Shown: piece after piece, positions 1 through 8,346 of the stretch
Position numbering within the stretch: position 1 is the first letter of the stretch
Layout of the letters: the number at the start of each line of letters is the position of its first letter
Source of the DNA: Bacteroidales bacterium UBA1215
GTDB taxonomy: Bacteria > Bacteroidota > Bacteroidia > Bacteroidales > WCHB1-69
DNA: 64,000 nt
Assembly: GCA_002309475.1 (NCBI GenBank)
Contig: DBXJ01000034.1
Location: forward strand, 1 to 64,000
Reading direction: 5' to 3'
Notes under the pieces: model-generated
Databases searched by the model: none
What the model was told of the DNA's origin: nothing
The model's input: only the letters and a program-made list of their open reading frames with translations
Translations under genes and position numbers: made by a program

Positions 1-1232
1 ATGTCCGGGAAAGTGTGCGCGCCGCATTGGTCGCCCAGCAACAGACTATCGCACTGGCTGTAGTTACGGGCATTCTCTGCATGGACACCCATCTTAACGA
101 GTCCGCGGTAGGCGTTCTGACTATGTCCGGCCGAGATACCTTTGGAGATAATCCGCGAGCGCGTGTTGCGTCCGATATGGATCATCTTGGTACCCGTATC
201 CGCTTGCTGGTAGTTGTTGGTGACCGCAACGGAGTAGAACTCCGCGCTGGAGTTGTCGCCCCGCAAGATGCACGACGGATATTTCCATGTGATGGCAGAA
301 CCTGTTTCCACTTGTGTCCAAGAAATTTTAGAATTGTCACCCTCACATAAACCACGTTTGGTAACTAAATTATAAACGCCACCTTTACCGTCTTTATCGC
401 CCGGATACCAATTTTGTACAGTAGAATATTTCACCTCTGCATCTTTCATGGCAATAATTTCCACCACAGCTGCATGCAGTTGGTTTTCATCCCGTTGCGG
501 TGCGGTGCAGCCTTCCATATAACTTACATAGGCACCTTCATCGGCTACTATCAAAGTTCGTTCAAACTGACCTGTATTGGCGGCATTGATACGAAAATAT
601 GTTGACAAATCCATCGGACAACGCACTCCTTTTGGGATATAACAAAAACTTCCATCGGAAAACACTGCCGAATTGAGAGCGGAAAAGAAATTATCGCCGG
701 TTGGCACTACTTTTCCCAAATATTTTTTTACCAAATCGGGATAATGCTTTACAGCCTCGCCAAAAGAGCAAAAGATGATGCCATATTTCTGCAAAGTATC
801 TTTAAAAGTTGTCTTCACAGACGTGGAATCCACCACTGCATCAACTGCCACATTGCTCAAACGTTTTTGCTCATCCAAAGAGATACCCAATTTGTCAAAC
901 ATTTTTAATACTTCGGGCTCTACTTGATTGAGACTTTCCAATTTTTTGGCTTTCTTTGGAACAGCAAAATAAATAATATCCTGATAGTCGATAGGAGGAA
1001 AAGAGAGATGCCCCCAATGAGGTTCAGTCATGGTCTGCCACTTTTTGAAAGCATCTAAACGAAACTGTAGCAACCATTGTGGTTCCTCCTTGTATTGCGA
1101 AATTTTTCTTATAATATCTTCGTTGATACCTTTGGGAAAATATTCGGTTTCAATATCAGAAGTAAAGCCATAATGATAATCACTACTGGTGATATCTTCA
1201 ATAATTTCTTGTTCCTCTTCTCTTTTTTTCAT
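1..1232 (-). CDS. sufB: Fe-S cluster assembly scaffold SufB, 3' end beyond window
   Basis: SufB is the core subunit of the SufBCD cytosolic scaffold that assembles iron-sulfur clusters. The gene runs from ATG at 1232 off the left edge; 410 codons are visible of about 480 usual, so only the C-terminal part is missing. Diagnostic stretches are [10 protein letters not shown] near residue 75, [45 protein letters not shown] and, at the edge, [19 protein letters not shown]. It starts 12 bp after the manC-like gene and probably shares its transcript. The first 300 bases of the window are clearly GC-richer (168 of 300 by hand count) than the rest of the gene (about 39% over 301-420), although the reading frame and conserved residues continue unbroken. 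Confidence 0.95.
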   Translation of the reverse strand, partial: MKKREEEQEIIEDITSSDYHYGFTSDIETEYFPKGINEDIIRKISQYKEEPQWLLQFRLDAFKKWQTMTEPHWGHLSFPPIDYQDIIYFAVPKKAKKLESLNQVEPEVLKMFDKLGISLDEQKRLSNVAVDAVVDSTSVKTTFKDTLQKYGIIFCSFGEAVKHYPDLVKKYLGKVVPTGDNFFSALNSAVFSDGSFCYIPKGVRCPMDLSTYFRINAANTGQFERTLIVADEGAYVSYMEGCTAPQRDENQLHAAVVEIIAMKDAEVKYSTVQNWYPGDKDGKGGVYNLVTKRGLCEGDNSKISWTQVETGSAITWKYPSCILRGDNSSAEFYSVAVTNNYQQADTGTKMIHIGRNTRSRIISKGISAGHSQNAYRGLVKMGVHAENARNYSQCDSLLLGDQCGAHTFPD

Positions 1233-1244
1233 CACAACAGACGA

Positions 1245-2336
1245 TTAGATGTACTTGTCACCTTTTTGCAATTGCACATCATTGACAAACTGGCGAATTT
1301 GTTGTTCATCTTCTTTTCTACATATCAGCAAAGTATTATCACTTTCTGAAACGATATAATCTTTTAGTCCTTGTATAACAACCACTTTGTTTTTAGGTGT
1401 GCTGATGATACAATCTTTTGTATCGTAAGTAAACACATCGTAAGGTGCCTGAATGGCATTGTTGTTGGTATCATGTTTTAATTGTTCATACAACGAACCC
1501 CATGTGCCAAGGTCAGACCAACCAAAATCTGATGCCAATACATGAACATTGACAGCCTTTTCCATAATACCATAGTCAACCGATATAGAAGGACAACGTT
1601 GGTATGTTTGGTTAATAGCTTCTTTTTCTCCTTCGGTACCTATTTTATAAGAACATGCTTCAAACAATTCGTAAACTTCCGGCAGATATTGTTTAAAAGC
1701 AGCCTCAATAGTTGACAATTTCCATACAAAAATACCTGCATTCCATAGAAAATCGCCACTTTCTAGAAATTGTTTAGCCAATTCTAATTGCGGTTTCTCG
1801 GTGAAAATTTTCACCTTTGAAATTCTGCGTTCCGGAGCATAGGTTTGTTTTTCATCATATTGAATATAACCATAACCCGTATCAGGACGTACCGGCTTAA
1901 TGCCCAATGTAAGCAACCAAGGATTATGCTCTGCACAATCCAATGCGGCTTTGATATGTTCTACAAAACTCGTTTCATTGATGATAACATGATCGGATGG
2001 TGCAACAATAATATTGGCATCGGGACAACGTTTTTTTATTTTTTCATTTGCATAAGCAATACAAGGAGCCGTATTTCTCCTCATAGGTTCCAAAATTATC
2101 TGCTCATCTGACAATTGTGGCAATTGTTCTTTTACTAAATTATAATAAATTTCGTTGGTAACTATATAGATATTTTCTATCGGACAAATGTTTACAAATC
2201 GATCTATTGTTAATTGTATTAATGATTTACCGACACCCAAAATATCTATAAATTGTTTTGGTCTTGAAGTACGACTCAAGGGCCAAAATCTGGCACCTAC
2301 ACCACCTGCCATTATCACACAATAATTATTGCTCAT
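1245..2336 (-). CDS. manC: Mannose-1-phosphate guanylyltransferase (GDP-mannose pyrophosphorylase)
   Basis: This enzyme makes GDP-mannose from mannose-1-phosphate and GTP for surface polysaccharide and glycoconjugate synthesis in the cytoplasm. The 363-residue protein has the nucleotide-binding signature GGVGARFWPLSRTSRPKQF near residue 11, then PMRRNTAPCIAYA, APSDHVI, GYGYIQY, FTEKP, LWNAGIFVW and DFGWSDLGTW, all typical of the family. It stops after the nucleotidyltransferase and short beta-helix part, so it lacks the C-terminal isomerase domain of bifunctional enzymes. It starts at ATG 2336 behind a promoter-like box near 2490. sufB follows after 12 bp in the same direction. Confidence 0.93.
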   Translation of the reverse strand: MSNNYCVIMAGGVGARFWPLSRTSRPKQFIDILGVGKSLIQLTIDRFVNICPIENIYIVTNEIYYNLVKEQLPQLSDEQIILEPMRRNTAPCIAYANEKIKKRCPDANIIVAPSDHVIINETSFVEHIKAALDCAEHNPWLLTLGIKPVRPDTGYGYIQYDEKQTYAPERRISKVKIFTEKPQLELAKQFLESGDFLWNAGIFVWKLSTIEAAFKQYLPEVYELFEACSYKIGTEGEKEAINQTYQRCPSISVDYGIMEKAVNVHVLASDFGWSDLGTWGSLYEQLKHDTNNNAIQAPYDVFTYDTKDCIISTPKNKVVVIQGLKDYIVSESDNTLLICRKEDEQQIRQFVNDVQLQKGDKYI

Positions 2337-2690
2337 TTTTATATCTTTTTTATTTTTTTATTTTAAATATTTTCAATTCCATCTACTCAATTTAAAGGAT
2401 GATATTTTTATATTTTATTGTTAATCACATTTTTACAAACAATATTTTGACAAAATATTTTTCCTTTTTATTGTAAAATTTCATCGTGCAAAAATACAGA
2501 ATTTTTGGGTAGAATTGACAAAGTTTCCAAATTTTGATTATCAACAACTACCCTATTGTAAAATTGAGAATTAAAAAACCTTCTATCTATATTGATTTTG
2601 TGCATTTTACATATTTATTTGTGGGACTAAAACCATGTATAAACCCTCTAAAAAAGAATTTTTATCAACCATCTTTGCTGTCAACCATGC
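2337..2690. other. AT-rich intergenic region
   Basis: The 354 bases between the manC-like gene and the small lipoprotein gene hold no convincing gene. The stretch is very AT-rich. The only signal I can support is the minus-strand promoter-like box at 2489-2496, which would give manC a leader of nearly 150 nt. A plus-strand open frame at 2534-2743 starts at a non-ATG codon, runs antisense into the lipoprotein gene and looks like chance. Confidence 0.6.
2489..2496 (-). promoter_or_regulatory. Bacteroidetes -7 box for manC-sufB
   Basis: On the minus strand this reads TATTTTTG, fitting the Bacteroidetes -7 consensus TAnnTTTG. A TTTG lies 22 bases upstream (2519-2522), close to the expected -33 spacing. 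The predicted start of transcription is about 145 nt before the manC start codon. Confidence 0.5.
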
Positions 2691-2867
2691 CTATTCTTCT
2701 AAAAATACAAAATAAGGACTTGTTGCTTCGGGTTGCAATGTAGTAAAACGCGGACAATCACCGCAACGTCTGTGTTTTTTAGGGGTTTGATACTTATAAT
2801 TTCTGCTGGCACACGAAGTAACTACTAATGCCAATACTGCCAAAATGACTGTCAATTGCTTTTTCAT
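2691..2867 (-). CDS. Small lipoprotein of unknown function (58 aa)
   Basis: The start is ATG at 2867, giving MKKQLTV; a longer reading from TTG 2876 would begin inside the promoter box. Residues 1-18 form a lipoprotein signal ending in the lipobox VTSC. The mature part is only about 40 residues, polar, with a KKHRRCGDCPRF segment carrying a CxxC pair, then a hydrophobic tail. Very small lipoproteins with a C-x2-CP motif are common in Bacteroidetes but I know of no assigned function. The gene stands alone, divergent from mlaE. Confidence 0.7.
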   Translation of the reverse strand: MKKQLTVILAVLALVVTSCASRNYKYQTPKKHRRCGDCPRFTTLQPEATSPYFVFLEE

Positions 2868-2873
2868 TTTTGT

Positions 2874-2881
2874 CAAATATA
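2874..2881 (-). promoter_or_regulatory. -7 box immediately before the small lipoprotein gene
   Basis: Minus-strand TATATTTG fits TAnnTTTG and a TTTG lies 22 bases upstream (2904-2907). The box ends only 6 bases before ATG 2867, so the transcript would be nearly leaderless. Confidence 0.5.
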
Positions 2882-2933
2882 GTTATATAACTTTTTTTTT
2901 CGCCAAATATTGCATTTGCACAACTAAAAATTG

Positions 2934-2941
2934 TACTTTTG
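2934..2941 (+). promoter_or_regulatory. -7 box for mlaE-mlaF-cvpA
   Basis: TACTTTTG fits TAnnTTTG and lies 39 bases before the ATG at 2981. It shows that the TTG at 2945 is too close to the transcription start to be a sensible start codon. Confidence 0.6.
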
Positions 2942-2980
2942 TAATTGCTTTTAGATTTTTTAGAAAAAAAATATCAGTTG

Positions 2981-3721
2981 ATGAAAATACTTGAGTTTAT
3001 TGGAGAATACATACTTTTTATGGGCAGGGTATTTCAAAAGCCCAAAAAATTATCTTATTTTCGCAAGCAATTATCCACAGAAATTATCAATCTTGGGGTA
3101 CAATCACTGCTAATTGTTGCCATTATTTCCCTATTTATGGGTACGGCTCTAACCATTCAGACGGCTTTGCAGACAGAAAGTCCGTGGATTCCCACTTGGA
3201 CAATCGGCTTTGTAGTTCGCCAATCGGTTGTATTGGAATTTTCTCCGACTATCATCAGTTTGTTTTTAGCAGGAAAGATCGGCTCCAATATAGCTTCTGA
3301 AATCGGCACTATGAAAGTAACCGAACAAATTGACGCGATAGAAACCATGGGACTTAATTCCGCATCTCATTTGATATTACCCAAAATAGTGGCATGTTCC
3401 ATTGTCAATCCGATATTAGTTACATTCAGTATCTTTTTATGTTTGTTTGGCGGTTGGTGTGCATGTGAATTTATGGGCACCCTTCCTCCTGAACAATACA
3501 TGGACGGACTCCGTAGCTTTTTCCGCACTTACGATATTATTTATGCATTGGTAAAAACTTTTGTTTTTGCTATTATCATTTCTTCTATATCCGGATTTTG
3601 CGGCTATAAGACAGAAGGTGGTGCATTGGAAGTGGGAAAAGCCAGCACACAAGCCGTTGTCAATAGCAGCATCGCTTTATTGTTTTTCAATGTTGTATTA
3701 ACTCAAATATTCTTAGGATAA
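2981..3721 (+). CDS. mlaE: MlaE-type ABC transporter permease
   Basis: Inner membrane permease of the Mla phospholipid transport system, which moves lipids between the inner and outer membranes. The protein is 246 residues from ATG 2981. It shows the MlaE/YrbE pattern: an amphipathic start (EFIGEYILFMGRVFQKP), then hydrophobic segments, the conserved GKIGSNIASEIGTMKVTEQIDAIETMG loop (about residues 108-134, quoted here only by position and its ASEIGTMKVTEQIDA core) and a C-terminal GGALEVGKASTQAVVNSS. It is followed without a gap by mlaF (its TAA abuts the next ATG) and then cvpA. The substrate-binding MlaD partner is not present in the window, so the rest of the system must lie elsewhere. 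Confidence 0.92.
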   Translation: MKILEFIGEYILFMGRVFQKPKKLSYFRKQLSTEIINLGVQSLLIVAIISLFMGTALTIQTALQTESPWIPTWTIGFVVRQSVVLEFSPTIISLFLAGKIGSNIASEIGTMKVTEQIDAIETMGLNSASHLILPKIVACSIVNPILVTFSIFLCLFGGWCACEFMGTLPPEQYMDGLRSFFRTYDIIYALVKTFVFAIIISSISGFCGYKTEGGALEVGKASTQAVVNSSIALLFFNVVLTQIFLG

Positions 3722-4489
3722 ATGATTGAAGTTAAGAATCTCTACAAAACCTTTGACGGACGGGACGTACTGACAGATATTTGCACGCAATTTGAAGAAG
3801 GCAAAACCAATTTGATAATCGGACAAAGTGGTTCCGGAAAAACCGTTTTGATGAAATGCCTGATAGGACTTTATAGAGCCGAGAAAGGATCTATTTTGTA
3901 TAGCGGTCGCGATATAAACACCTTAGACAAAAAAGAATATCAGCAAATACAACAGGAAATGGGCATTTTGTTTCAAGGAAGTGCCTTGTTTGACTCCATG
4001 ACGGTAAGAGAAAATGTTATGTTTCCTTTGACAATGCTGACCGACAAAAGTGAAAAAGAGAAAGAGGATAGAGTAAATTTCTGCCTTGAAAGAGTCAATT
4101 TGCCCAATGCCCACAATCTGTATCCTTCACAAATTAGCGGAGGTATGAAAAAACGTGTCGCCATTGCAAGAGCTATCGCCCTCAACCCTAAATACCTCTT
4201 TTGCGATGAACCTAACTCAGGCTTAGACCCCAAAACAAGCTTGGTAATTGACAAATTGATATACGAAATTACCAAAGAATTCAACATCACCACCGTGGTA
4301 AACACCCACGACATGAATTCTGTGATGGAAATTGGTGAATCGGTTTCCTTTATCTATCAAGGAAAACTTTGGTGGAGAGGTAGCAACAATGAAATTTTGA
4401 AAACGGATAATGCCGAGGTACACGATTTTGTATATGCCTCGAAATATGCTAAAGCAATGTTTGCATCACAAAACAACTTGAAAGAATGA
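3722..4489 (+). CDS. mlaF: MlaF-type ABC transporter ATP-binding protein
   Basis: ATPase that powers the Mla lipid transporter with the MlaE permease encoded directly upstream. The 255-residue protein carries Walker A GQSGSGKT (about residue 34), a Q-loop in MGILFQGSALFDSMTV, the ABC signature ISGGMKKRVAIARA, Walker B YLFCDEPNSGLDP and the switch histidine in NTHDM. The signature motif ISGGM, rather than LSGGQ, is the form seen in the Mla ATPase group. Its stop codon overlaps the start of cvpA by 4 bp (ATGA). Confidence 0.93.
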   Translation: MIEVKNLYKTFDGRDVLTDICTQFEEGKTNLIIGQSGSGKTVLMKCLIGLYRAEKGSILYSGRDINTLDKKEYQQIQQEMGILFQGSALFDSMTVRENVMFPLTMLTDKSEKEKEDRVNFCLERVNLPNAHNLYPSQISGGMKKRVAIARAIALNPKYLFCDEPNSGLDPKTSLVIDKLIYEITKEFNITTVVNTHDMNSVMEIGESVSFIYQGKLWWRGSNNEILKTDNAEVHDFVYASKYAKAMFASQNNLKE

Positions 4490-5001
4490 AAATTATAGAT
4501 ACCATTATATTAATTGTCACTATTTGGAGTGCCTGTAGGGGACTAAAAAAAGGATTGTTTGACGAAGTTTTTGCCATATTGGCAATATTGGCCGGAGGCT
4601 GGGGAGCCGTCTATGGCAGCGAATGGCTGATGAACCTATTGGGATTATCACAAACTATTTCCGGTGTAATAGCAATGGTGGTATCGTTTGTCATTTGTGC
4701 AGGAGTTGTAATGCTGATAGGAAAACTCTGCAAAACCGCTTTCAACATTGTATTATCCAAAGGAATAGAGAAAATATTAGGATTAGTGCTCGGCGGGCTA
4801 AAAGTAATATTCTTGGCAGGACTCCTTTTTTTGCTGATTAACTCGGTTGACAAGAATAACAAAATTTTTACTCCGGAACGACAAAGCCAATCATTGTGTT
4901 ACAAACCTTGCACAAAAACAGCTCAATTTCTGATTCCGAGATTGAAAAATTTTCAACTTTCCATGATGCAAACAATGGAAAACTTAGAAACTGACAAATA
5001 G
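4486..5001 (+). CDS. CvpA family membrane protein
   Basis: The 171-residue protein has four hydrophobic segments and the family start (IIDTIILIVTIWSACRGLKKGLFDEV), with the characteristic short RGLKKGLFDE loop after the first membrane span. CvpA proteins were first described through colicin V production; their molecular role remains poorly defined, although links to envelope integrity are reported. It overlaps mlaF by 4 bp and is probably translated from the same mRNA, so here an envelope role alongside lipid transport is plausible. The C-terminal 45 residues are polar. Confidence 0.85.
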   Translation: MKIIDTIILIVTIWSACRGLKKGLFDEVFAILAILAGGWGAVYGSEWLMNLLGLSQTISGVIAMVVSFVICAGVVMLIGKLCKTAFNIVLSKGIEKILGLVLGGLKVIFLAGLLFLLINSVDKNNKIFTPERQSQSLCYKPCTKTAQFLIPRLKNFQLSMMQTMENLETDK

Positions 5002-5007
5002 TTTCTC

Positions 5008-6360
5008 TTACTGCATCATATCAAACAAAGACGATTTCAAATTATCTCTTGTAGTCAACAATTGGCTGAATTGCTCTTTGTATCTGCACTTTACAATATT
5101 TGTTTTTATGGCATTAGCAAGTTTTTGGATTTGTTTAAACCATCGCAATGAAACAATAGCAAACAATGGCAAAACCAATACTATCAACAATGGAAGCCAC
5201 CAATTGTGGAATAAAATAAAATATCCTACATAGTATATAATTTGAAACAAAGGTATGGTCACCAACAAGGCCAAACCTATCTCTATGGATGGCTTCATTA
5301 ATATATCTTTATAGTTACGATGCACAAATTTTGGAATAATATAAGGTATAATATAATGTACAGCTCCTATTAAAAACAAAGGCAACATCAGCAACATCAG
5401 CAAAGTGACAAAAATACATTTTAAACTGCTATATTTTTCCCGCACACAGTCATCGGTGATGTGCATAGAGCCAAGTTGCTGTGAATATGCTTTGCTTTTT
5501 TGACAGATTTCGCTAAACATGTCTACATTCTGTTCTTTGACAGCATCCAACTTTGCTACAATTTGTTGGTCTATAGCAAGTTTATCAGGCAAGCGGGACG
5601 CATCCACTTGTTTATAAATGGCATAATCCACACCGACATTGCCCAACAAATCGTATATTTCTTGATAATGGTCTATCTCTTGAATATCCAACATCATCTC
5701 CCGTACTTTTTCTTTGACAATGTCATTGACAATATTTTGTGCCTCACGCGGATTGGACTGATATAAATCGTAGTATGGTTTCAAAGAAATAAACTCTCCA
5801 TAAGTAATCAATGCATCGTTTTGATAGCCTAGATAGCCGCTATAATGATTTGCCACCGGCTGAATAAATACCTCTTCTTGAAAATTGTTTTTCGCAGCTG
5901 TTTCAAAAGCAATTCTTGTATAAGAAAGATAAAATGTTCCTAAATAATGCCGATTTTGGTGCATGGCTTCCGGAAAGACTGCTACGGGCATGCCGTTGAG
6001 AATCTTCTCTTCTGCCATATCAAACATTTCTATGTTCTTTTTTACATTGGCATGCCCATCTCTTACCCTATAGACAGGCAACAATCCCAAAAAATCTAAC
6101 ACCTTTTTGAAAAACCAATTACTAAACACACTGGCACGCGTCATGTACCAAACCTTTCTGCATTGCATTGAAGCTACCATCAACAAGGCATCGTTAAGGG
6201 AATTTTGGTGATTGCTCGCCATTAGAAATTGCTTGCCTTTTTCAGGAAATGGAGTCTTGCGAATTACATACAAACGATGATAATATATATATTTTTGAAA
6301 AAATACCTGCCAAACATAGATGACCTTGTACAAAAGCGATGTTTTTGCTATCTTTGCCAT
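5008..6360 (-). CDS. PlsC-type glycerolphosphate acyltransferase with C-terminal membrane domain
   Basis: A 450-residue protein with an N-terminal acyltransferase domain: ASNHQNSLNDALL near residue 48 is the His/Asp catalytic block in the longer-spaced form found in Bacteroidetes, and VAVFPEAMHQNRH near residue 128 is the substrate-binding FPEG-like block, with Ala in place of Gly. Around residues 315-415 come three or four hydrophobic segments followed by a basic C-terminal tail. It probably transfers an acyl chain to a lysophospholipid or related lipid at the inner membrane. The exact acceptor cannot be told from sequence. It ends 6 bp from cvpA on the opposite strand. Confidence 0.85.
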   Translation of the reverse strand: MAKIAKTSLLYKVIYVWQVFFQKYIYYHRLYVIRKTPFPEKGKQFLMASNHQNSLNDALLMVASMQCRKVWYMTRASVFSNWFFKKVLDFLGLLPVYRVRDGHANVKKNIEMFDMAEEKILNGMPVAVFPEAMHQNRHYLGTFYLSYTRIAFETAAKNNFQEEVFIQPVANHYSGYLGYQNDALITYGEFISLKPYYDLYQSNPREAQNIVNDIVKEKVREMMLDIQEIDHYQEIYDLLGNVGVDYAIYKQVDASRLPDKLAIDQQIVAKLDAVKEQNVDMFSEICQKSKAYSQQLGSMHITDDCVREKYSSLKCIFVTLLMLLMLPLFLIGAVHYIIPYIIPKFVHRNYKDILMKPSIEIGLALLVTIPLFQIIYYVGYFILFHNWWLPLLIVLVLPLFAIVSLRWFKQIQKLANAIKTNIVKCRYKEQFSQLLTTRDNLKSSLFDMMQ

Positions 6361-6394
6361 AAAAATCTATTCACAATGTTTCAATTACAATGTT

Positions 6395-6402
6395 GCAAAT
6401 GT
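6395..6402 (-). promoter_or_regulatory. -7 box for the acyltransferase
   Basis: Minus-strand TACATTTG fits TAnnTTTG, ending 34 bases before the ATG at 6360. Confidence 0.45.
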
Positions 6403-6615
6403 ATAATTTTTTATGCTATCATTGTTCATCTTTACTCACTTTTTTTGATTATAAAGTTTCACAACTACACTTTCGCTGTATAACTACAAAATGCTACATT
6501 ATATATAATAAAGGGGAATTTAAAGGTGGCATTTTCTTTGTTAACTGCATTTCTTGCCACTTCAACTGAACAGGATTGTTGTCATTGCATGGAAACAAAT
6601 TTATTACATTGCAAT

Positions 6616-6645
6616 AAAAAAAGCCGTTATAAAAACGGCTTTTCT
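6616..6645 (-). terminator. Intrinsic terminator after tRNA-Glu
   Basis: AAGCCGTT (6621-6628) pairs with AACGGCTT (6634-6641) around a 5-base loop. On the minus strand the stem is followed by a T run. It lies just past the 3' end of the tRNA gene. Confidence 0.8.
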
Positions 6646-6647
6646 CG

Positions 6648-6719
6648 TAGTCAGTAGGGGAATCGAACCCCTGTTGCAAGGATGAAAACCTTGTGTCCTA
6701 GCCCCTAGACGAACTGACC
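6648..6719 (-). tRNA. tRNA-Glu (anticodon UUC)
   Basis: The minus strand folds as a full cloverleaf of 72 nt: acceptor start GGTCAGT, D arm GTCT...AGGAC, anticodon stem CAAGG/CCTTG around loop TTTTCAT with anticodon TTC, and T arm GGGGTTCGAATCCCC. The acceptor closes with a G1-U72 pair. The 3' CCA is not encoded. A TACTTTTG promoter box lies upstream and a hairpin terminator downstream, so it is a single-gene unit. Confidence 0.96.
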
Positions 6720-6742
6720 AATTTCCTTTCGGAATCGGAATG

Positions 6743-6750
6743 CAAAAGTA
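6743..6750 (-). promoter_or_regulatory. -7 box for tRNA-Glu
   Basis: Minus-strand TACTTTTG, ending 23 bases before the mature 5' end of tRNA-Glu. Confidence 0.55.
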
Positions 6751-6791
6751 TAAAAAAAAATAATACAAATTGCAAATTTTGTTTTATTTTT

Positions 6792-7469
6792 TTACAAGTC
6801 CGTATCTGCCTGAAAACGAAATCCTAAGCGTTTTGCTGTTTTTACTAAAGCATGCTTATTGTTCAATTCCATCATCTCGTGAATGGTCATTTCTTGTACC
6901 ATTTCGTAGGGTGGCACCAACAAATCGAAATTAATGGTGTATTGCAAAGCTGCCTCCAAAATGGTTTTCGCCATTGTTTCGTCAAAAATGGTGGAACTAA
7001 AATTGTTGTATATCTGCCCTAATTCTCGCTTTCCATCAATATAACAATGTCCTTCGCTATTGATAAAAACTCTTCCTATCAAATATCCGGAATCGTTCAA
7101 TCTTTCATAGATTACCGAGTCGGTCAGGAAATTGTAGATAGATATCATGCCGCAAAAGGAGCGGTCTTTGTTTTCACGAATATACGGAGTTTTCATCACC
7201 TCGTGGTCGCGACTAAATTCAAATACATTGCTGTGTAAGTGGCAAAACAACACATCACTTCCATAACGAAGACTAAAGCATTGCGGTTGTTTTGATTCAT
7301 ACGATACCACTATTTCCGGATTGTTGTTGGTAGCTTTATAGATGTCCGGAAATTTTTGTGTTTCCTGCTTCAAAAGTTCAAATGCGGTGGCTGATTTTTG
7401 AGCAGTGGCAATTTTTAAATTACTTTTTGCCGTTAACTGATTACAAATTAAATCTATTTTTTCTCCCAT
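6792..7469 (-). CDS. Conserved hypothetical protein, lpxH-linked (225 aa)
   Basis: I do not recognise a named family. The protein is soluble with no signal peptide or membrane span. It begins with a helical region of about 45 residues, then a mixed beta-rich middle (SLRYGSDVLFCHLHSNVFEF, SFCGMISIYNFLTDSV, YLIGRVFINSEGHCYIDGKR), and ends with helices and a basic segment KHALVKTAKRLGFRF. It starts 5 bp after lpxH in the same direction, so it should be co-transcribed with that gene. The composition matches its neighbours, and the frame is clearly coding. A role linked to lipid A would only be a guess from position. Confidence 0.75.
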   Translation of the reverse strand: MGEKIDLICNQLTAKSNLKIATAQKSATAFELLKQETQKFPDIYKATNNNPEIVVSYESKQPQCFSLRYGSDVLFCHLHSNVFEFSRDHEVMKTPYIRENKDRSFCGMISIYNFLTDSVIYERLNDSGYLIGRVFINSEGHCYIDGKRELGQIYNNFSSTIFDETMAKTILEAALQYTINFDLLVPPYEMVQEMTIHEMMELNNKHALVKTAKRLGFRFQADTDL

Positions 7470-7474
7470 TTTAA

Positions 7475-8233
7475 TTATTTTTTATCAAAAAATTGTAATG
7501 TACACTCGCCATTTTTCATAACTACATAACTATCGTGAAATTGCCAGTCGCCTGAATTGATATATATGGAATTGTCGGCGATTTTCGTTACAGACGGATA
7601 ATGGCGATGACCGAAAATATAGTAGTCGAAATGCTCTTGTGCCTCTATTGCCTTGCAATATTGAATAATCGGCTCTTTGTCTTCACCATGAAAATATTTG
7701 TCTTCCTCCAAATGAGCATTTCTACTTTTGAGCGAAACTTTTCTGGCAATAGCAAAAGAAATGGTGGGATGAATAGTAGAAAACCACCACTGATTGAATT
7801 TGGAAGCATATATCCGTTTGATGAGCAAATAACCTTTATCGGTGGGATCCAAGCCATCGCCATGCCCCATTCTCACCTTTTTGCCGTTGATAAGAAAATC
7901 TTGAATTCCTCTCATTTGCACCAAACCTATTTCTTGTTGCAGATAGCCGAAATTCCACATGTCGTGATTGCCTAAAAGATAGTAAATTTTTACACCTTTG
8001 TCGGACAAGTTGGCCAAACGACCAAAAAAACGCACCAAATATTTTGGCACAAAATCTTTGTATTCAAACCAATAGTCGAAAATATCTCCTAAAAGAAACA
8101 AGTGGGTTACCTCGTCGGCAATGCTATCGAGAAAAGCCACTACCCGCTTTTCCCGTTGGTGACTTTCCTTTTGATCGGGTAAACCAAAATGGCAATCCGA
8201 AATTATATATACATTTCCTACTATCTCTTGCAT
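7475..8233 (-). CDS. lpxH: UDP-2,3-diacylglucosamine diphosphatase (LpxH family)
   Basis: Metallophosphoesterase that cleaves UDP-2,3-diacylglucosamine to lipid X in lipid A synthesis, peripheral at the inner membrane. The 252-residue protein has all calcineurin-type metal motifs: SDCHFG (residue 13), GDIFDYWFEYK, LLGNHDM, GHGDGLDP and GHRHYP. The WFEYK after GDIFD is typical of the LpxH group and its Bacteroidetes relatives. It has its own promoter box at 8250-8257 and is followed after 5 bp by the unknown gene at 6792-7469. Confidence 0.88.
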   Translation of the reverse strand: MQEIVGNVYIISDCHFGLPDQKESHQREKRVVAFLDSIADEVTHLFLLGDIFDYWFEYKDFVPKYLVRFFGRLANLSDKGVKIYYLLGNHDMWNFGYLQQEIGLVQMRGIQDFLINGKKVRMGHGDGLDPTDKGYLLIKRIYASKFNQWWFSTIHPTISFAIARKVSLKSRNAHLEEDKYFHGEDKEPIIQYCKAIEAQEHFDYYIFGHRHYPSVTKIADNSIYINSGDWQFHDSYVVMKNGECTLQFFDKK

Positions 8234-8249
8234 ACTTTCAAAATGTGTG

Positions 8250-8257
8250 CAAAGATA
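8250..8257 (-). promoter_or_regulatory. -7 box for lpxH
   Basis: Minus-strand TATCTTTG, the commonest version in this window, ending 16 bases before ATG 8233. Confidence 0.65.
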
Positions 8258-8318
8258 GCATTTTTTTAAGTAATAAAAAAATTTTACCTGTTTTTTTTTA
8301 TTTTATTCAAAAATAAAG

Positions 8319-8326
8319 TATCTTTG
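8319..8326 (+). promoter_or_regulatory. -7 box for nfeD and band 7 genes
   Basis: TATCTTTG, ending 20 bases before ATG 8347, facing away from the lpxH promoter. Confidence 0.65.
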
Positions 8327-8346
8327 CATTTTAAAATCTAATTATT

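Noticed and set aside
2534..2743. Plus-strand 69-codon reading frame
   Set aside because: It starts at a non-ATG codon, overlaps the lipoprotein gene in antisense and has a composition expected of random AT-rich DNA.
6347..6354. TATCTTTG on the plus strand within the first codons of the acyltransferase gene
   Set aside because: It fits the promoter consensus, but no plus-strand gene follows for 2 kb and tRNA-Glu lies in the other direction. Chance match or antisense start; not supported.
6494..6679. Minus-strand 61-codon frame across the tRNA terminator
   Set aside because: It runs through the tRNA 3' end and terminator hairpin and has no coding character.
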